From Russula earlei (taxonomy: Eukaryota > Basidiomycota > Agaricomycetes > Russulales > Russulaceae), in contig JAGFNK010000064.1 in the NCBI GenBank assembly GCA_025769875.1, positions 96,788 through 160,787 on the forward strand: DNA of 64,000 bases, read 5' to 3'. Made by a program: the position numbers and the translations under genes. Shown piece by piece: positions 33,537 to 46,280 of the stretch (within the stretch, counting starts at the first letter, position 1; every line of letters begins with the position of its first letter). The notes below the pieces were generated by a model. That model did not search any database and was not told the origin of the DNA. It was given only the letters and a program-made list of their open reading frames with translations.

Positions 33537-34423
33537 TCGATACATACTTGGGTTGGGGATACATATCGTCAGCAGCTGAGCATCACAGTTCAGGTTGTCT
33601 AGCATATTAGTAGTCCAGAAGTTGGGGAATGAAAGTTATGGTGAGCCTTGAGTATATCGTCGCAGCCAACCTTGCCCAAATGATTTATCTCCCTGCACGG
33701 GACGACCTTAATCTCAAAGATTAGACCGTGAATACCATAATTTTACCAGCAAGTGATTTGCGTGGCCAACTCATACATGGGTCGGTGTGCTATCAAGAAA
33801 AACATATCAAGAGCCATCCGATAATTAGACTGATCTTATCAACATTCAAAATCACTAATTCGCCAGCCAACTTGCTTGCGCGGCCAGAGCCAGACCAGGA
33901 CTGCAAGTCTTACAACGCACAAATGGTTTGTATATACTCTTGGTCGTCAACAGTTGCTATACCCGGAGCCTAAAGGCCAGTCCAGGATTTATTCAATGAG
34001 CCTCTCATCGCCAGAGAATACAAGCAGAATAGATTCATTCTCAAGCCTGCGCATCACCGGGTGCAAGTTTGTTCAGCCTGAGCGACAGCAAGTCAACAGA
34101 CTAGCGGGAATACCTGGCACCGACAGAGCCCGAATCGTGCTGGTTCAGGCTTTGTCCGATCTGGTTAGCTACGATGACTCAAATATTTTCACATGCACCG
34201 GAACGGAATATTAATGTCCAACCGTTGCATTGACAGTGACACGCACAGCCAATAACATCAACAACATTCGGCTCAAACACTAAAGAACGATGGCAGGCGA
34301 TTGTTGGGAGTACAAGACAGAGACTGTACGTTCAAAAGTATGAACGTCCGGACGAGGTACAAGGCAAAACCACTAAAATACATCTGCGATAAGATCAAGG
34401 CGAGAAAGGGAGTGGAGCTTCAT
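33537..34423. other. intergenic between convergent Rds1-like and RNR1 genes
   Basis: About 890 bases. Short plus-strand frames (33728-33973, 33876-34214) carry no recognisable pattern. Probably 3' flanks of both genes. Confidence 0.45.
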
Positions 34424-37400
34424 TCAGCCAGAGCACATCACACATGCTTCCTTGTTCTCAAGTGAACACGCCAGCTTTGCCTCTTCCAACTCGCGGGCCT
34501 TTTTACGCAATAACGCTGCTGCAAATTCAGGATCCCTCTCAGCGGCACGTCGCTGCGCCTCATCAAGTCCAGCGAAAGTGTCATCGTGCGAGTCGGCGGG
34601 GGTGAGGGGATATGGTGGGGATGAAGGCGGCGAACCGTTTGTTACTGTCGCCGGTGTGGAAGCGGTGGTAGTTGCGAGGTCCATCGTTGTGGCGGGAACA
34701 CCTGGGGGACCAGTGACAGGTTTTGTTGCAATTTCAGGTACGACAGATGGATGTGTCAATTGAGAAGTTGGAGTGGAGGAAGCAGTACGTGCGACAGGTG
34801 CGGTCTTCGTGATCTCGTGAGCTTCCTGCTGCTGCTTGACTTGTGCGACAAGTGAATGGTCCAGCGTGAATTGGATCGCCTGAGCCGCGGGACGTGTGCG
34901 GAGGTAGTACATGCCAGTCTTAAGACCGCGCTTCCAACCATAGAAGTGCATGCTGGTGAGCTGGCCCGCTGTGGGCGCCTGCAAATGCACGTTGAGGCTT
35001 TGACTTTGGCAGATGAATGCCCCACGGTCTGCCGCAAGGTCGAGTACCTTCTTCTGCGAGATCTCCCAAACGGTCTTATAGATGGCCTTGACGTCCGCAG
35101 GGATCTCAGAAATCGCCTGAATCGAGCCGTTGTTGGCGATAATCCTGTTCTTCATGTCGTCATTCCACAATTTGAGGTCAACGAGCTCACGTAGAAGCCA
35201 TGGGCATACGACCTGGAACTCGCCAGCGAGGACACGGCGCGTATAGATGTTGCTGCAATCAACATTAGACCCCAGCCAAGCACCCAGGAAAGAGAAGTCT
35301 ACCTTGTGTAAGGCTCAAAGCATTCATTGAAACCCAAGATCTGGCTGGTCGATGCAGTCGGCATAGGGGCAACCAGGAGAGAGTTGCGTAAGCCGTGTTT
35401 GGCAACCTTCTCCTTGAGAGACGCCCAGTCCCACAATTCGGTAGGGGTGACATTCCACAGGTCGTACTGCAACTGTCCTTGCGACGCAGGGCTACCTTCA
35501 TAGGTTTCGTACGTGCCTTGTGTTTGTGCCATCTCGCAGCTGGCTTCTACCGCGGCGTGATAGATAGTCTCGAAGATCTGCTGATTGAGGAGACGTGCCT
35601 CCGGAGAATCGAACGGCATTCGTAAGACCATAAATGTGTCGGCAAGACCCTGAACGCCAAGCCCAATCGGACGATGACGCATGTTCGAGCGGCGGGCTTC
35701 AGGAACAGGGTAGTAGTTGACGTCAATGACGCGGTTCAAGTTGAATGCGACAACCTTAGCGACATCGTGCAACTTCTGAAAATCATACCTTTTCCCTCGG
35801 ATGAAGGAAGGCAGTGCAATGGACGCAAGATTGCAGACAGCAGTTTCGTCAGGAGAGGAGTATTCCATAATTTCCGTGCAGAGATTGGATGACTTGATAG
35901 TGCCAAGGTTCTTCTGGTTTGATTTCCCTGGCATCGGGTTAGTCGTTGCCAAAAGACCTAATTCGTGATCTTACTGTTGGCGTGGTCCTTGTAACACATG
36001 AACGGACCGCCAGTTTCAATTTGCGCATCCAATATAGCATACCACAACTTCTGAGCAGGTACAGTCCTGCGTGCGCGTCCCTCTTGCTCGTAACGTTCAT
36101 ACAACTCCTCGAACTCCGCGTCGTAGGTTTCATGCAAACCAGGAGCCTCGTCAGGCGAAAAGAGCGACCATTCCGCATTAGCTTCAACGCGGTGCATGCT
36201 ATCGCTACAATGAGCAAGGCCAGAATAGTTGACAATGAAGGTTCTTACAAAAGGTCAGGTATCCACAAGGCGTAGAAGAGGTCACGAGCCCTGACCTCCT
36301 CCTTGCCATGGTTTTTGCGAAGGTCGATAAATTCAAAGACATCGGAGTGCCATGGCTCGAGGTATATAGCAAATGCACCGGGCCGCTTATTGCCACCCTG
36401 GTCGACATAACGCGCAGTAGCATCGAACGCACGAAGCATGGGCACGATACCGTTCGAGTACCCATTAGTACCCGCAATGTAAGCACTATCACTCATCTTC
36501 AATACAACATACTAGATGAAATGGTAAAAGGATCGCGACGAACCCGGTAGCACGGATGTTGTGAATATGCAGACCGATGCCTCCAGCGGACTTGCTTATC
36601 ATTGCACATTGCTTGAGAGTGTCATAGATCCCTTCAATCGAATCATCCTTCATGGCAATCAAGAAGCATGATGACATTTGAGCATTTGGAGTGCCAGCAC
36701 TGAAAAGAGTTGGCGAAGCATGAGTGAAGTAACGCTCAGACATCAAGTTGTATGTCTGGAGAACTCTTTCGATGTCAGAACCGTGTATGCCGACAGCTAC
36801 GCGCATAATGAGATGTTGAGGGCGTTCTGCCACACGTCCATTTATTCGTAGTAAGTATGAACGCTCGAGAGTTTTGAAACCAAAGCTAGCGACCCGATGT
36901 CAGAAATAACCTTTAGGCATGCAGCATCACGTACAAGTTGTACTGGAAGTCGCGTTCATAGATGATAGCGGAGTCTAAGATCTCAGCATTAGACATCACT
37001 ACATCATACGTCTCCTTGGAGATCATGCTGGCGGATCGTCCCGTTTTAGGGTTAACTAAAAAGAGTGTTGGGCATCGCAATAAACGTTTCAAGAGAACAA
37101 ACCATAGTTATACAAATCTTTGATGACATGAGAGAAGTTTTTCTTTGTCTCTTTGTGGAGATTAGACACGGCGATCCGAGCTGCAAGGATAGCATAATCG
37201 GGATGTTTTGTCGTCAAGTATGCAGCGGTCTCGGCAGCAAGATTCTGTAACATCATCAGCAAATCGTAATCGAGAAAGGAGTGGTGGTGATTAACGAACA
37301 TCAAGTTCCGTTGTAGTGACGCCTTGATAAACACCCTGGATGACTTTCTGTGCAACCCTACAGGGTGGCGGTCAATAATGATTTACAGTATCACGGTAGT

Positions 37401-37710
37401 GAACATACTCGATAGGATTAACGTGATTCATGTCTAGACCATAGCAGAGCTTGTTGATACGAGCGGTGATCTACCCTCAGTGAATAGGCGGGAAAATGGG
37501 GACGTGTACGCTATGCACGCACCTTGTCAAACTGGACACGTTCCTTTCGCCTAAAGAAATCAGGTGTAAGTCAGTCTCCCTCGGTCGTAGACATAACACA
37601 CGGTCGACACGTACCCATCTACACGAAGAGGATGCCGATGTCAGAGAGCAGGTATCAAGTTCACGACGCGTAAATGGGGACTTACCTCGTTTGTATACAA
37701 AGGAAGCCAT
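34424..37710 (-). CDS. RNR1: Ribonucleotide reductase large subunit
   Basis: Class I catalytic subunit that reduces ribonucleoside diphosphates to dNDPs. The N-terminus is [19 protein letters not shown], the ATP-cone start, assembled from three exons including a 4-base one. The barrel follows: [20 protein letters not shown] with a catalytic Cys in [39 protein letters not shown], the NLCTEI active-site segment (Asn, Cys, Glu), and the second reactive region with [20 protein letters not shown]. The C-terminus carries a long Ser/Thr/Pro-rich linker after [14 protein letters not shown] and ends with the swinging-arm pair CVMCSG, which relays electrons from thioredoxin. More than ten introns are present. 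All residues expected for activity are seen. Confidence 0.94.
37615..37618 (-). other. RNR1: 4-base micro-exon of RNR1
   Basis: Minus strand reads ...AAACGAG, a GTAAGT...GTGTAG intron, ATGG, a GTACGT...CTTTAG intron, then GCGAAAGGAACG. Joining gives [13 protein letters not shown], the conserved RNR1 N-terminus. Skipping the 4 bases shifts the frame and destroys it. Confidence 0.85.
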
Positions 37711-38187
37711 AAAGACGACGTGTAATCGCGATAAGATATCTAATGGAACGAGATGGACTGGTGAACAGTGGGGAAAGTAAGCGATGGTGGACGTGAGCAA
37801 GGGAGGTGGTTGAGGTGACAGAACGCGACTTATAAATTAGTGTCCGTGACTAAGCGCCGTGTGTTTTCGCGTATTTATAGCGTTCAACATGAGCTCCTGC
37901 TCCCACTCCCCACTTTTTATCTCGGGATCCTTATGCATCGATGAAGAGCAGAAAGTTCAGCGATATTTTTTCGCTAATATTGAACGAGTTGAGAACAGAA
38001 TAAATCGCAAAGCACCATTACGATAAGGGGATCTCTTTGGGGGAGGTAAGGTTAAGGTCAGACGCGCTTTCGCGTTCTTTGTACGTATTGTTGACTGTAC
38101 ACGTCAGGGGCAAATGCTGCCAAAGGTATACATAGATCAAGGCGATTCGTTGCGACACAGCAAAATGAAATACTCCAAAAGATTTAA
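37711..38187. other. RNR1 upstream region
   Basis: About 480 bases between the RNR1 start and the 3' end of the BTB gene on the same strand. No gene seen. An ACGCGT-type (MCB-like) S-phase box was not evident here, although ACGCG-containing sequence occurs inside the first intron near 37,665. Confidence 0.4.
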
Positions 38188-39563
38188 CTAATCCATATCC
38201 GAGAACAAGTCTGGCAGAGCATCCTGCGCCGCCTTTAACTTCTCGTTGATTGCACGTCGTGCTAGCATGCGACAATCATGATGCATGTAGGTCGCGCTCC
38301 CCCACTTGTCAAACTCCTTCAGCATGGCCCGTAGGCGGCCGAGCACATCGGCAAGCCCAAGCCCAAGCACAGAATCGCTCTTTGATTTCTCACGCCAGAA
38401 CTCTTGCCAAGACTGCATGCACCCGCTCTGATGCCAGTTCACGCCACATGACGATGCATGATCGAAGTTTGGGGGCGCCGTGCGTAATTGTTCCCATGCC
38501 ATCGTAAGACGGTAGTAGCCCGAGAGTAATCGCATCTGCTGCGCAGTCGTGACAACAAGTCGCCCGGACGCATCCATCTCCCCTTCCACAGGTCCAGATC
38601 CGGGCCGCCGCACGACAACAACAGCCTTCTGCATCACTTCGAGGTATGCAGCTCCGCGTAACATACGCAGATCAAGCTCGTCGGCAAGTGTCATAGCCAT
38701 ATAGGCATTCAGCGGTGAAGAACCCATGTGCCGGCGCAGCGATTCAACCATGGCATTGAGAAGTCGCTCGTGTTGGCACATTTGCGCGAGGCGCACCAGT
38801 GCCACGATCTGCTCATTGTTTGTGAGCTGAGCAGGGAGTGTGTATGTCTGTGTAGGTGAAGAAGTCGGATGGCATAAACCAGCTAAAGGGAATTGGGGGG
38901 AAGGGGAACCCCTGCGAGTAACAGTATCGACGATGACGTCCAACGCCCATGTTTCGAGAGATTTAAATGAATATTTATTCGCGATGCTGGCAATGTCGAT
39001 GAGGCGAGTGAGGTTGGCCAGATTGGAGTGAACCTGCAGGAGTTCGTGTGGTCTTCACATATTAGACACGGAAAAGGAGCAAGCAGCTGCACTTACAGGG
39101 CATATAATGCCCACAGAAAGTTCCGAAACTGAGATGCACTATCCCCGACGAGTATGACTGGATTGTGATCAGACTGGCCTTCTGCTGGTTTTCCTCCTTG
39201 AGGCAATGTGAACATGGAACTGAAGGAAGAGGAATCTTTCGAAAGAATCGTTCTGTGTACCTATATGTAATTGGATGGGTTGTGGTTGCATAACGGAGGA
39301 AGAGTGGGGCTCACATTGAACAGTGTGTTTTCTACCAGGATGATACAGCTTCCATCAGAGAGATAGTAGTCCTTGTCACGGACAATTTCTGACGATTGGC
39401 GTCGAGGAGGAGCTCTCACGACCCCGGGTTTCTCGAGAAAGTTACGTGAGCGTTTTCGCGGTGGTGAGTGGAGAAGCTGAGCCGTAGCGATCTCTTCTTC
39501 TCGGTCGGCCAATAATCCCTTATCCTCGGGTGGGATGAACGGAGGGGTGTCGAGCTCCGTCAT
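38188..39563 (-). CDS. BTB/POZ domain protein
   Basis: Start at 39563 (MTELDTPPFIPPEDKG). A basic Ser/Arg-rich lead is followed by the BTB fold: YYLSDGSCIILVENTLFN, an intron (GTGAGC...ATATAG), then VHRTILSKDSSSFSSMF and ILVGDSASQFRNFLWALYAL. The remainder (LQVHSNLANLTRLIDIAS, YSFKSLETWALDVIVD) is the helical extension typical of the expanded basidiomycete BTB families, whose roles (often Cul3 adaptors or transcription partners) are mostly unknown. The C-terminus, SGYYRLTMAWEQLR to LFSDMD, contains a Cys/His cluster CGVNWHQSGCMQSW. It is divergent from KRE33 with a 244-base shared promoter. Confidence 0.85.
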
Positions 39564-39807
39564 TGCCTGCTCAAAGGCGTGGAGACTGGACAGATGGAAG
39601 ATCAGCGCTTGGCTACGCAGATTATGATAATCGTTAAGGGCTCTGAAAGGTCAGGCCTGGATTACTCTTATTCTTCTATACGGTGTTGCTGCAGCGCAGC
39701 GATCGGCGAGATGGCCACGTGGTTATCTAGATCTAGATCGAGCGCCCCGAGACGGTTTTTTCTCACAACGACTTCCCCATTTCCTCTTGTTTTCAGCGAC
39801 TCTCTGC
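39564..39807. promoter_or_regulatory. Shared divergent promoter, BTB gene and KRE33
   Basis: 244 bases between the two start codons. It includes a 12-base TCTAGATCTAGA palindrome (39,726-39,737) and pyrimidine-rich DNA just before the KRE33 ATG. The bidirectional role is inferred from position only. Confidence 0.5.
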
Positions 39808-42800
39808 ATGCGGAAGCAACTTGACCGGCGTATCCCAACTCTCATCAATAATAATGTCAAAAAGAACCATCGCTCTTTTATAGTCCTCGTCGGGGACAAG
39901 GGTAGAGATCAGGTCGTAAACCTTCATTTTCTGCTCTCCCAAGCACGTATCTCCGCGCGTCCTTCCGTACTTTGGTGTTATAAGAAAGACCTTGGATTTA
40001 CGAGGTATGTTTCAACCAGACTGTTCCAGCCAGCTCGTTCAATCCCTGTCTCAGTCACCGTAAGAAGCGTGAAGCAAAAATAAAGAGAGACGTAAAGCGC
40101 GGTATCAGAGAAGCGAACGAACATGACCCCTTCGAGATCTTCATCACAGTCACCGACATCCGTTACACGTGTGTACCACCACATTTTCTCGAGTATCATC
40201 GCCCTCACTACACATAGCTACTACAAAGAATCCGAGAAGATTCTCGGGAACACCTTCGGAATGCTAGTTCTGCAAGATTTCGAGGCGATTACACCGAACC
40301 TGCTCGCTCGTACAATCGAGACGGTAGAAGGTGGTGGACTCATTGTACTCTTACTGAAGACTATGACGTCTCTGAGGCAGCTGTACACCATGACAATGGT
40401 GAGGGTCACTCTAACACCTCTTCGTCACAGACCCTGATCCCGGGCAGGACGTGCACGCGCGGTATCGAACATCATCGAAACACGACGTCGTTGCCCGCTT
40501 CAATGAGCGTTTCATTCTTTCCCTCGGTTCCTGCGACGATTGTCTAGTCCTTGATGATGAACTAAATGTGCTTCCCATATCCCGCGGCAAGGATATTGTC
40601 GTAACCGAGGAGGAACCTGAAAAAGGGAAAGATGAACCAGAGCTGAAGGCACTCAAGGAGACACTGACAGATATGAAGCCGGTTGGCGAACTCGTCAAGC
40701 TTTCCAAGACCGTCGATCAGGCGCAAGCAGTTCTCACCTTCTCAGATGCCATTGCGGAGAAGACGCTCAGCTCGACGGTGACATTAACATCTGGTCGTGG
40801 TCGTGGCAAATCTGCTGCTCTCGGTTTGGCAATTGCTGCAGCACTTTCCTATGGCTATTCCAATATTTTTGTGACCAGTCCTAGCCCAGAAAATTTGAAG
40901 ACCGTCTTTGAGTTCGCCTTCAAGGGCATGGACGCGTTGGGATACGAGGAGCACCTAGACTATGACATCTCCCAGAGCACAAATCCAGAGTTTAACAGGG
41001 CTATTGTGCGCGTCAACGTCTTTCGGGGCCACCGACAGACCATCCAGGTATCTTCGTCTTATAGAGTAAATTGACTGCGCACTCAGAGTCTCATCATAGT
41101 ATGTCCAACCCCAAGATGCCCATGTTCTTGGCCAGGCTGAGTTGGTCATCATTGATGAAGCAGCCGCCATTCCCCTTCCTCTTGTTCGGAATCTTATCGG
41201 ACCGTACCTTGTCTTCCTTGCGTCCACCATCAACGGTTACGAAGGCACTGGTCGCTCACTCTCGCTCAAACTCATTCAACAACTTCGTGAGTCAACCCAG
41301 CCGTCACTCTCGAATGATATCAAGGATGCGACCGCTGGCCTGTCAACCAAAAAATCGACATACTCCGCTCCTCCGAAGGTTCGAACTCTGCGTGAAGTGA
41401 GGCTTGACGTCCCGATCCGCTACAACGCAGGCGATAAAATTGAACGGTGGCTTAACATGCTCCTCTGCCTTGATGCAACGATTTCTCCGCATAAAGCGCT
41501 GCTCGGCACACCCCACCCATCGCAATGCGAGCTCTTCTATGTATCGCGTGACACCCTTTTCTCATATCACCCAGCTAGTGAGGCATTTCTGCAGCGCATG
41601 ATGGCACTCTATGTGGCGTCACATTACAAAAACCAGCCGAATGATCTCCAGCTCATGTCGGATGCGCCAGCACATCATCTGTTTGTGCTTCTTCCACCGC
41701 TCACAGACGATGAGACACATCTCCCCGAACCGCTCGTCGTATTGCAGATCGCATTGGAAGGAAATATCAGCAAGCAGGTCATACTGGACGGGTTGCAACG
41801 CGGACTACGTGCTGGAGGTGATCTCATTCCGTGGTTAGTCTCACAGCAATTCCAAGAAGGAAAATTTGCTATGATGAGCGGGGCGCGTATTGTGCGTATT
41901 GCGACGCATCCAGACTATTTAAGTGTACGTGCTTCAGACTTCGTCGTAGGCTTACGTCTGATATGAGAATGTAGATGGGATACGGAGCGAGGGCGCTTCA
42001 GGCATTGAATGCGTATTATTCTGGCGAATATTTTAATTTAGACGAGTCTGAAAAATGTGTTTCTTACTCTCACACCGTGATGGTAGATGAGGTGTGTCAA
42101 CTTCACGCTACAACCATGCGAGGAAGCTTACGTCTAATGAGTCCACAACGCTTCACACCGATCACCCTACTATCAGATCAGCTACTGCAATGCCACCTCT
42201 CTTGCAGAGACTTCCTGAACGTAAACCCGAAAACCTTGATTATCTCGGCGTATCGTATGGGCTAACATCGCCGCTTCTACGGTTTGCTTTGTCTCCATTT
42301 ATCTTATCAACCTCCCTCACACGATCACAGGTTCTGGAAACGCGCGGGCTACGCACCTTTGTACATCCGTCAGACACAGAGCGAGCTCACTGGCGAGCAC
42401 ACGATTGTTATGGTTCGTGGGCTCCAATCCTCAACAAATGAGGAGTTGGGTTGGCTAGGGGAATTTTCTAAAGGTAGGTTCTTACCTTATTGGTCCATTC
42501 TTAATAATTATTGGCATCTTCTCCTAGACTTTCGAAGGCGATTTCTCACACTTCTGTCATTTAAATTCAGGGGGTTCAACAGCATAACGGGGCTTAGCGT
42601 CCTCGAGGCTACTGAGGTCGGCGTCAAATACCTCACCTCCGACAGGATGCCAGGTTACAATTATCTGCATTTAATCCATTTTTTATTGTCTTACATTCCG
42701 TGGTCTAGTTCTGACATCTCAAGAGCTCTCGTTCCTGCTTACGCCTTTCGACCTCAAACGCCTCAACTCATACGCCCAAAATTCGCTCGACTACCACGTG

Positions 42801-43566
42801 ATACTTGACCTGTTACCCACGGTAGCAATGCTCTACTTCGAGAAACGCCTTGGGGAAACGCGTCTTAGTGCGATACAGAGTAGTTTATTGCTTGGTATGG
42901 GATTACAACGGAAGAGCGTCGAAGAAGTAGAGGTGCGCTCACTCTGAGACCGGCCCACCCCATCTCATACGCTCCCCGTCTACAGGCGGAACTTCAACTG
43001 CCTGTTTCACAAGCACTCGCACTTTTCATGAAGCTTATCCGTAAAATCTCAGGCAACCTACAGGAGATACAGAAGACAGCGATAAGCGACGTCATTCCCG
43101 CGCCTGTGCCAGTATCTCTGGATGGAACAGGTCCCATAATAGGAGGAGCGCAAAGCGGGCTGAAGACTATGGAAGCCGAGCTCGATGTGGCCGGCGATGA
43201 GGCTGCTGCTGGCCTCCGGGAAAGGCAGAGGGCGATGATCGATTCGCTCGATCTCTCACAGTGAGCATCCTATCCTTTTCTTAATTATTCTCAACTCGCC
43301 ACTGCGACCTCACCTGATGCGCATCAGCTTATTTGTCTCTTGAACATCTCAGGTATACCATTGACGACACATCGGTGGACTGGTCTGCTGCTGAGGCACA
43401 GATCCGTCATAAACTTGCACCAGAGAGCGGGCGGCGAAAGTCGACAGTTGTCAGCGTCACGATGTCGAGCTCTGCACGGCTGAAGCGCAAGGCAGATGGA
43501 ACTGCCGAGGTGCCAACTGTGAAGAATAAAAAGAGCCGTAGGAGCCTTGCGAAGAGAAGACATTGA
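39808..43566 (+). CDS. KRE33: RNA cytidine acetyltransferase KRE33 (NAT10)
   Basis: Essential nucleolar enzyme that makes N4-acetylcytidine in 18S rRNA and tRNA. Start at 39808 (MRKQLDRRIPTLINNNVKKN). N-terminal TmcA-like domain FIVLVGDKGRDQVVNLHFLL, then ILGNTFGMLVLQDFEAITPN and LLARTIETVEGGGLIVLL. The ATPase module has Walker A LTSGRGRGKSAALG and Walker B ELVIIDEAAAIPL. The GNAT acetyltransferase region carries ARIVRIATHPDYLSMGYG and ARALQALNAYYSGEYF. The tRNA-binding C-terminal domain (FLLTPFDLKRL, LPTVAMLYFEKRLGE) is joined by an intron at about 42,651-42,709. It ends in a basic tail KKSRRSLAKRRH, likely nucleolar. About ten introns all keep frame. The full domain set implies a functional gene. 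Confidence 0.94.
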
Positions 43567-44164
43567 AGATTTGGCTTCAAAGAGCTATCACCCATCTCTT
43601 GATGGGCCATTTTATTATTCTTCTTCGCTCATAGCGCGTTCATTGCCCCATGGACACAATGAGTGACCTAAGGTTATTAGGCCTAGCACATGGCAGACTC
43701 TGAGTACGCCGCAACAGAACATTGGGCCCCACGGGTGTACGCTACTGCACTCTGATAGTCGACGTGATCTACTAACACGCATAGCCGTGTATCGTTATGT
43801 TACACTGTGAACTAGCAACTCTCTTTATTCCTCAGCGGGGTATAATAATATTCTCATAGCGTCACAAAGACTGCATTTAGATGCCTCTGCTGTGTCTCCT
43901 GTCACGCAAACCCGAATGGTACGAGGAGACGGCCAGGCGGAGACGGCAGCTGCATCGTGTATAAAGTGGACACAGTGTCACGGATGTAGAAAGGAACAGA
44001 CTGACAACCAAACGGACAGCTCACCGTGACTGCCAACTCACCAGGAGCAAGATGGGATACTGGCATAATGTGCACAATGTCTAGTTGGAGCGTGTCTCTT
44101 GGCGTCTCCTACCCGGAGACTGGGTTAGCACTTACCAGTACTAGCACTACCTCAGCCCGTGTCG
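43567..44164. other. intergenic, no gene supported
   Basis: About 600 bases between KRE33 and the hydrolase gene. The small plus-strand frame 44026-44217 overlaps the hydrolase start in another frame and is not supported. Confidence 0.45.
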
Positions 44165-45505
44165 ATGTCGCCATGGATCGGGACGCGGGTCTCAACCCGC
44201 CTCCTCCGAAGTGCTAAACGCTGTAGCAATGCCCTTGACTCACCGTCCGTCTTTCCCCGCGTCACCGCGACAAACATCTTGCATACTGCCAGCTCCCTGC
44301 TGCAGCCTAGTGCTGATGCTCCATCGGGCTGGCTGGTCTTGTCCGCATTTGTCGGGCTCCCAATAGCGTTATGGGCATACAAGGTCCGTCTTGCGGACGA
44401 TTTCACGATTTCAGACCATAAGTCGCTAAACACTGAGCTTTCGTGCTGTGCGCCGTTCAGTGTCTGATGCTCATTATATTTCAACGCAAAATGATTTACA
44501 TGGGTGACTCTCTGTGCGAACACTCTCTACCTTCCGTCCGTTAAGTTCTTTGGCAGGATATGCTCCGCCAGGTTCAAGGACGGAGTCACTTAGGGACGTT
44601 TATCCCAAATACACACCAAGAGGTATTCATATCGAGGAGCTCACCATTCCCAGCTCCCAACCAAACACCGTTCGGCTGTCAACTTTACTCCTGCGCCGTG
44701 ATGTGACATCTCCTGAGCACGTTGTTGTCTATTGTCAAGGTATTCGTCCTCCCGCTTTAGTGCAAAAGATTTTACCGAGTCTGGTTAATACTCAGGCAAC
44801 GCTGGAAACCCACTCCACCGCATCCCCGTGTTCGCCACTCTGTTGGATGCTGTCCCATCATTGGCCATCCTCGCGCCTGCCCCGCGTTCATACTGGACGT
44901 CCTCAGCTGCAACGCCCACCCAGGCCGGCCTGACTGCAGACTACGCCGCGGCACTCGCCTTTGCTTCCTCCTTCTTTCCTACGTCGCGCCTGACAATCTA
45001 TGGTCATTCTCTCGGCGCCTCTATCGCCCTTTGCCTTTTGTCATCCCACCAATGTCTACAGAACTCCACTGCCACCGTGCATGGCCTCGTACTCGAAAAC
45101 GCATTTACTAGCGTGCCAGAAATGCTCCGCGCGCTCTACCCGCAGCGCTGGCTGCCCTACCGCTACTTGGGCCCGTTCGTGCGTGACCGGTGGGACGCAC
45201 GCGCTGCTGCGGCTTCGCAAATATTTCCATGCGGGCTCGCGCGCCGCGCGATGGTGCTTGTCAGTGAGCGGGACGAAATCGTTCCACCAGCGATGAGCCG
45301 TGAGATTTTCAACGCTCTGCAGGCATCCGGGGATACAGAGGAGAGCGGGAGTGTTGTTACCGGTAGGATGCGGAAGCCCATGGGGCGGTTCGTAGTGGTG
45401 ACCGGAGCACTGCATGAGGATGCATGGCAGTGCCTCGATTGGTCACGGGCAATAATTAAATACCTAGAGGATTTACGGCGGGAGCAGACAGAGTACCCAC
45501 TCTAG
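44165..45505 (+). CDS. Alpha/beta hydrolase, BEM46/ABHD13 type
   Basis: Membrane-anchored serine hydrolase. Introns at about 44,383-44,459, 44,506-44,562 and 44,739-44,795 join the exons as KCLMLIIFQRKMIYMG, then YAPPGSRTESLRDVYPKY, then VVVYCQGNAGNPLHRIP. The oxyanion-hole-type GNAGN stretch, the nucleophile elbow in IYGHSLGASIAL (Ser), the acid in VSERDEIVPP (Asp) and the base in TGALHEDAW (His) complete the triad. A hydrophobic segment near the N-terminus (WLVLSAFVGLPIALWAYK) is a likely membrane anchor. The start is uncertain: 44165 is the first in-frame ATG of the open frame. Fungal homologues affect polarity and germination; the substrate is unknown. Confidence 0.86.
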
Positions 45506-46280
45506 TCACTTAGGATACGTCGTTGAAGCCAACCCTTTCCTGTGTACCTTCATGGAGGCGATCGGGTGATTAGCTGACACTCCAGCGGTGCAAACCGGAA
45601 ATCCAATCTTCACAGCTGCGTACGACGTAAGTGTCAGGCACAACTTGATACGCCAACATCGGTTTGGTAGTGGTGTAGCGAGTCCGGGGACACGCGGGTA
45701 AGATCGTAAGGCTGACTGGTCCAAGTGGAAAGAGGAGAGAAGGGAGGAGAGGAGAAGAGCAAGTGGTCCGCGCAACTATTGATGCTTCTTGCTTTTCACA
45801 GGCAGGGGGGATTGGGTCGCAAAGAGGGATCTTTTTATTCAAGACAGTAGCTAGAGTTTTTATGTACAGGGCAGCAGTACCAAAGGAAGCTAAGTAATGA
45901 AAGGAATCATAATTTGAAAGGGAGTCAGAGCCATGAAAGAGAATCGAGACCGGGCGAGGCGGTCGAGGAGGTGGTGAAAGGCTTGAGATGCGAACGCGTC
46001 AAGGGAGCCGGGGCGTGGCGTGCGCGCGTGGTCGGTGGCGAGGGGTAGGCGATGCGATCGGGGTCTTGACGTCGGGCGCGAGGTGGTTTGTGGTGTGGCG
46101 AGGGCTGGGGACGAGAGGGAGCTGAGGCAAGGGAGAGGAGGTGTCAGCTCGCGTCCCAGCCATATCCACCTTAGAGTTTTGTGATGGGGACTTTACGCAC
46201 GTGATTGATGGATGCGCTAGAATTATTATATTATTTTGATCACCAAATAATTCTGCACTCTGCAATCGACGAATGCAAAA
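45506..46280. other. intergenic, eIF3e upstream region with GC-rich repeat
   Basis: About 775 bases, most of it occupied by the dispersed repeat at 45,674-46,160. No host gene is supported; minus-strand frames at 45506-45842 and 45999-46331 are low-complexity. Confidence 0.5.
45674..46160 (+). repeat. Dispersed GC-rich repeat, copy 1
   Basis: Colinear with the copy at 50,696-51,275. Shared blocks are GTAGCGAGTCCGGGGAC, GGTCCAAG(T/C)GGAAAGAGG, TTGCTTTTC(A/T)CAGGCAGG, CAAAGAGGGATC, TAGCTAG(A/G)GTTTTTATGTA, GGGGCGTGGCGTGCGCGC, GTGGTCGGTGGCGAGG and GCTGAGGCAA(G/A)GGAGAGGAGG. It is non-coding in appearance. It lies 120 bases upstream of the eIF3e ATG, so it may contain or displace promoter sequence. 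The class is unknown (no terminal repeats seen on this copy). Confidence 0.8.
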
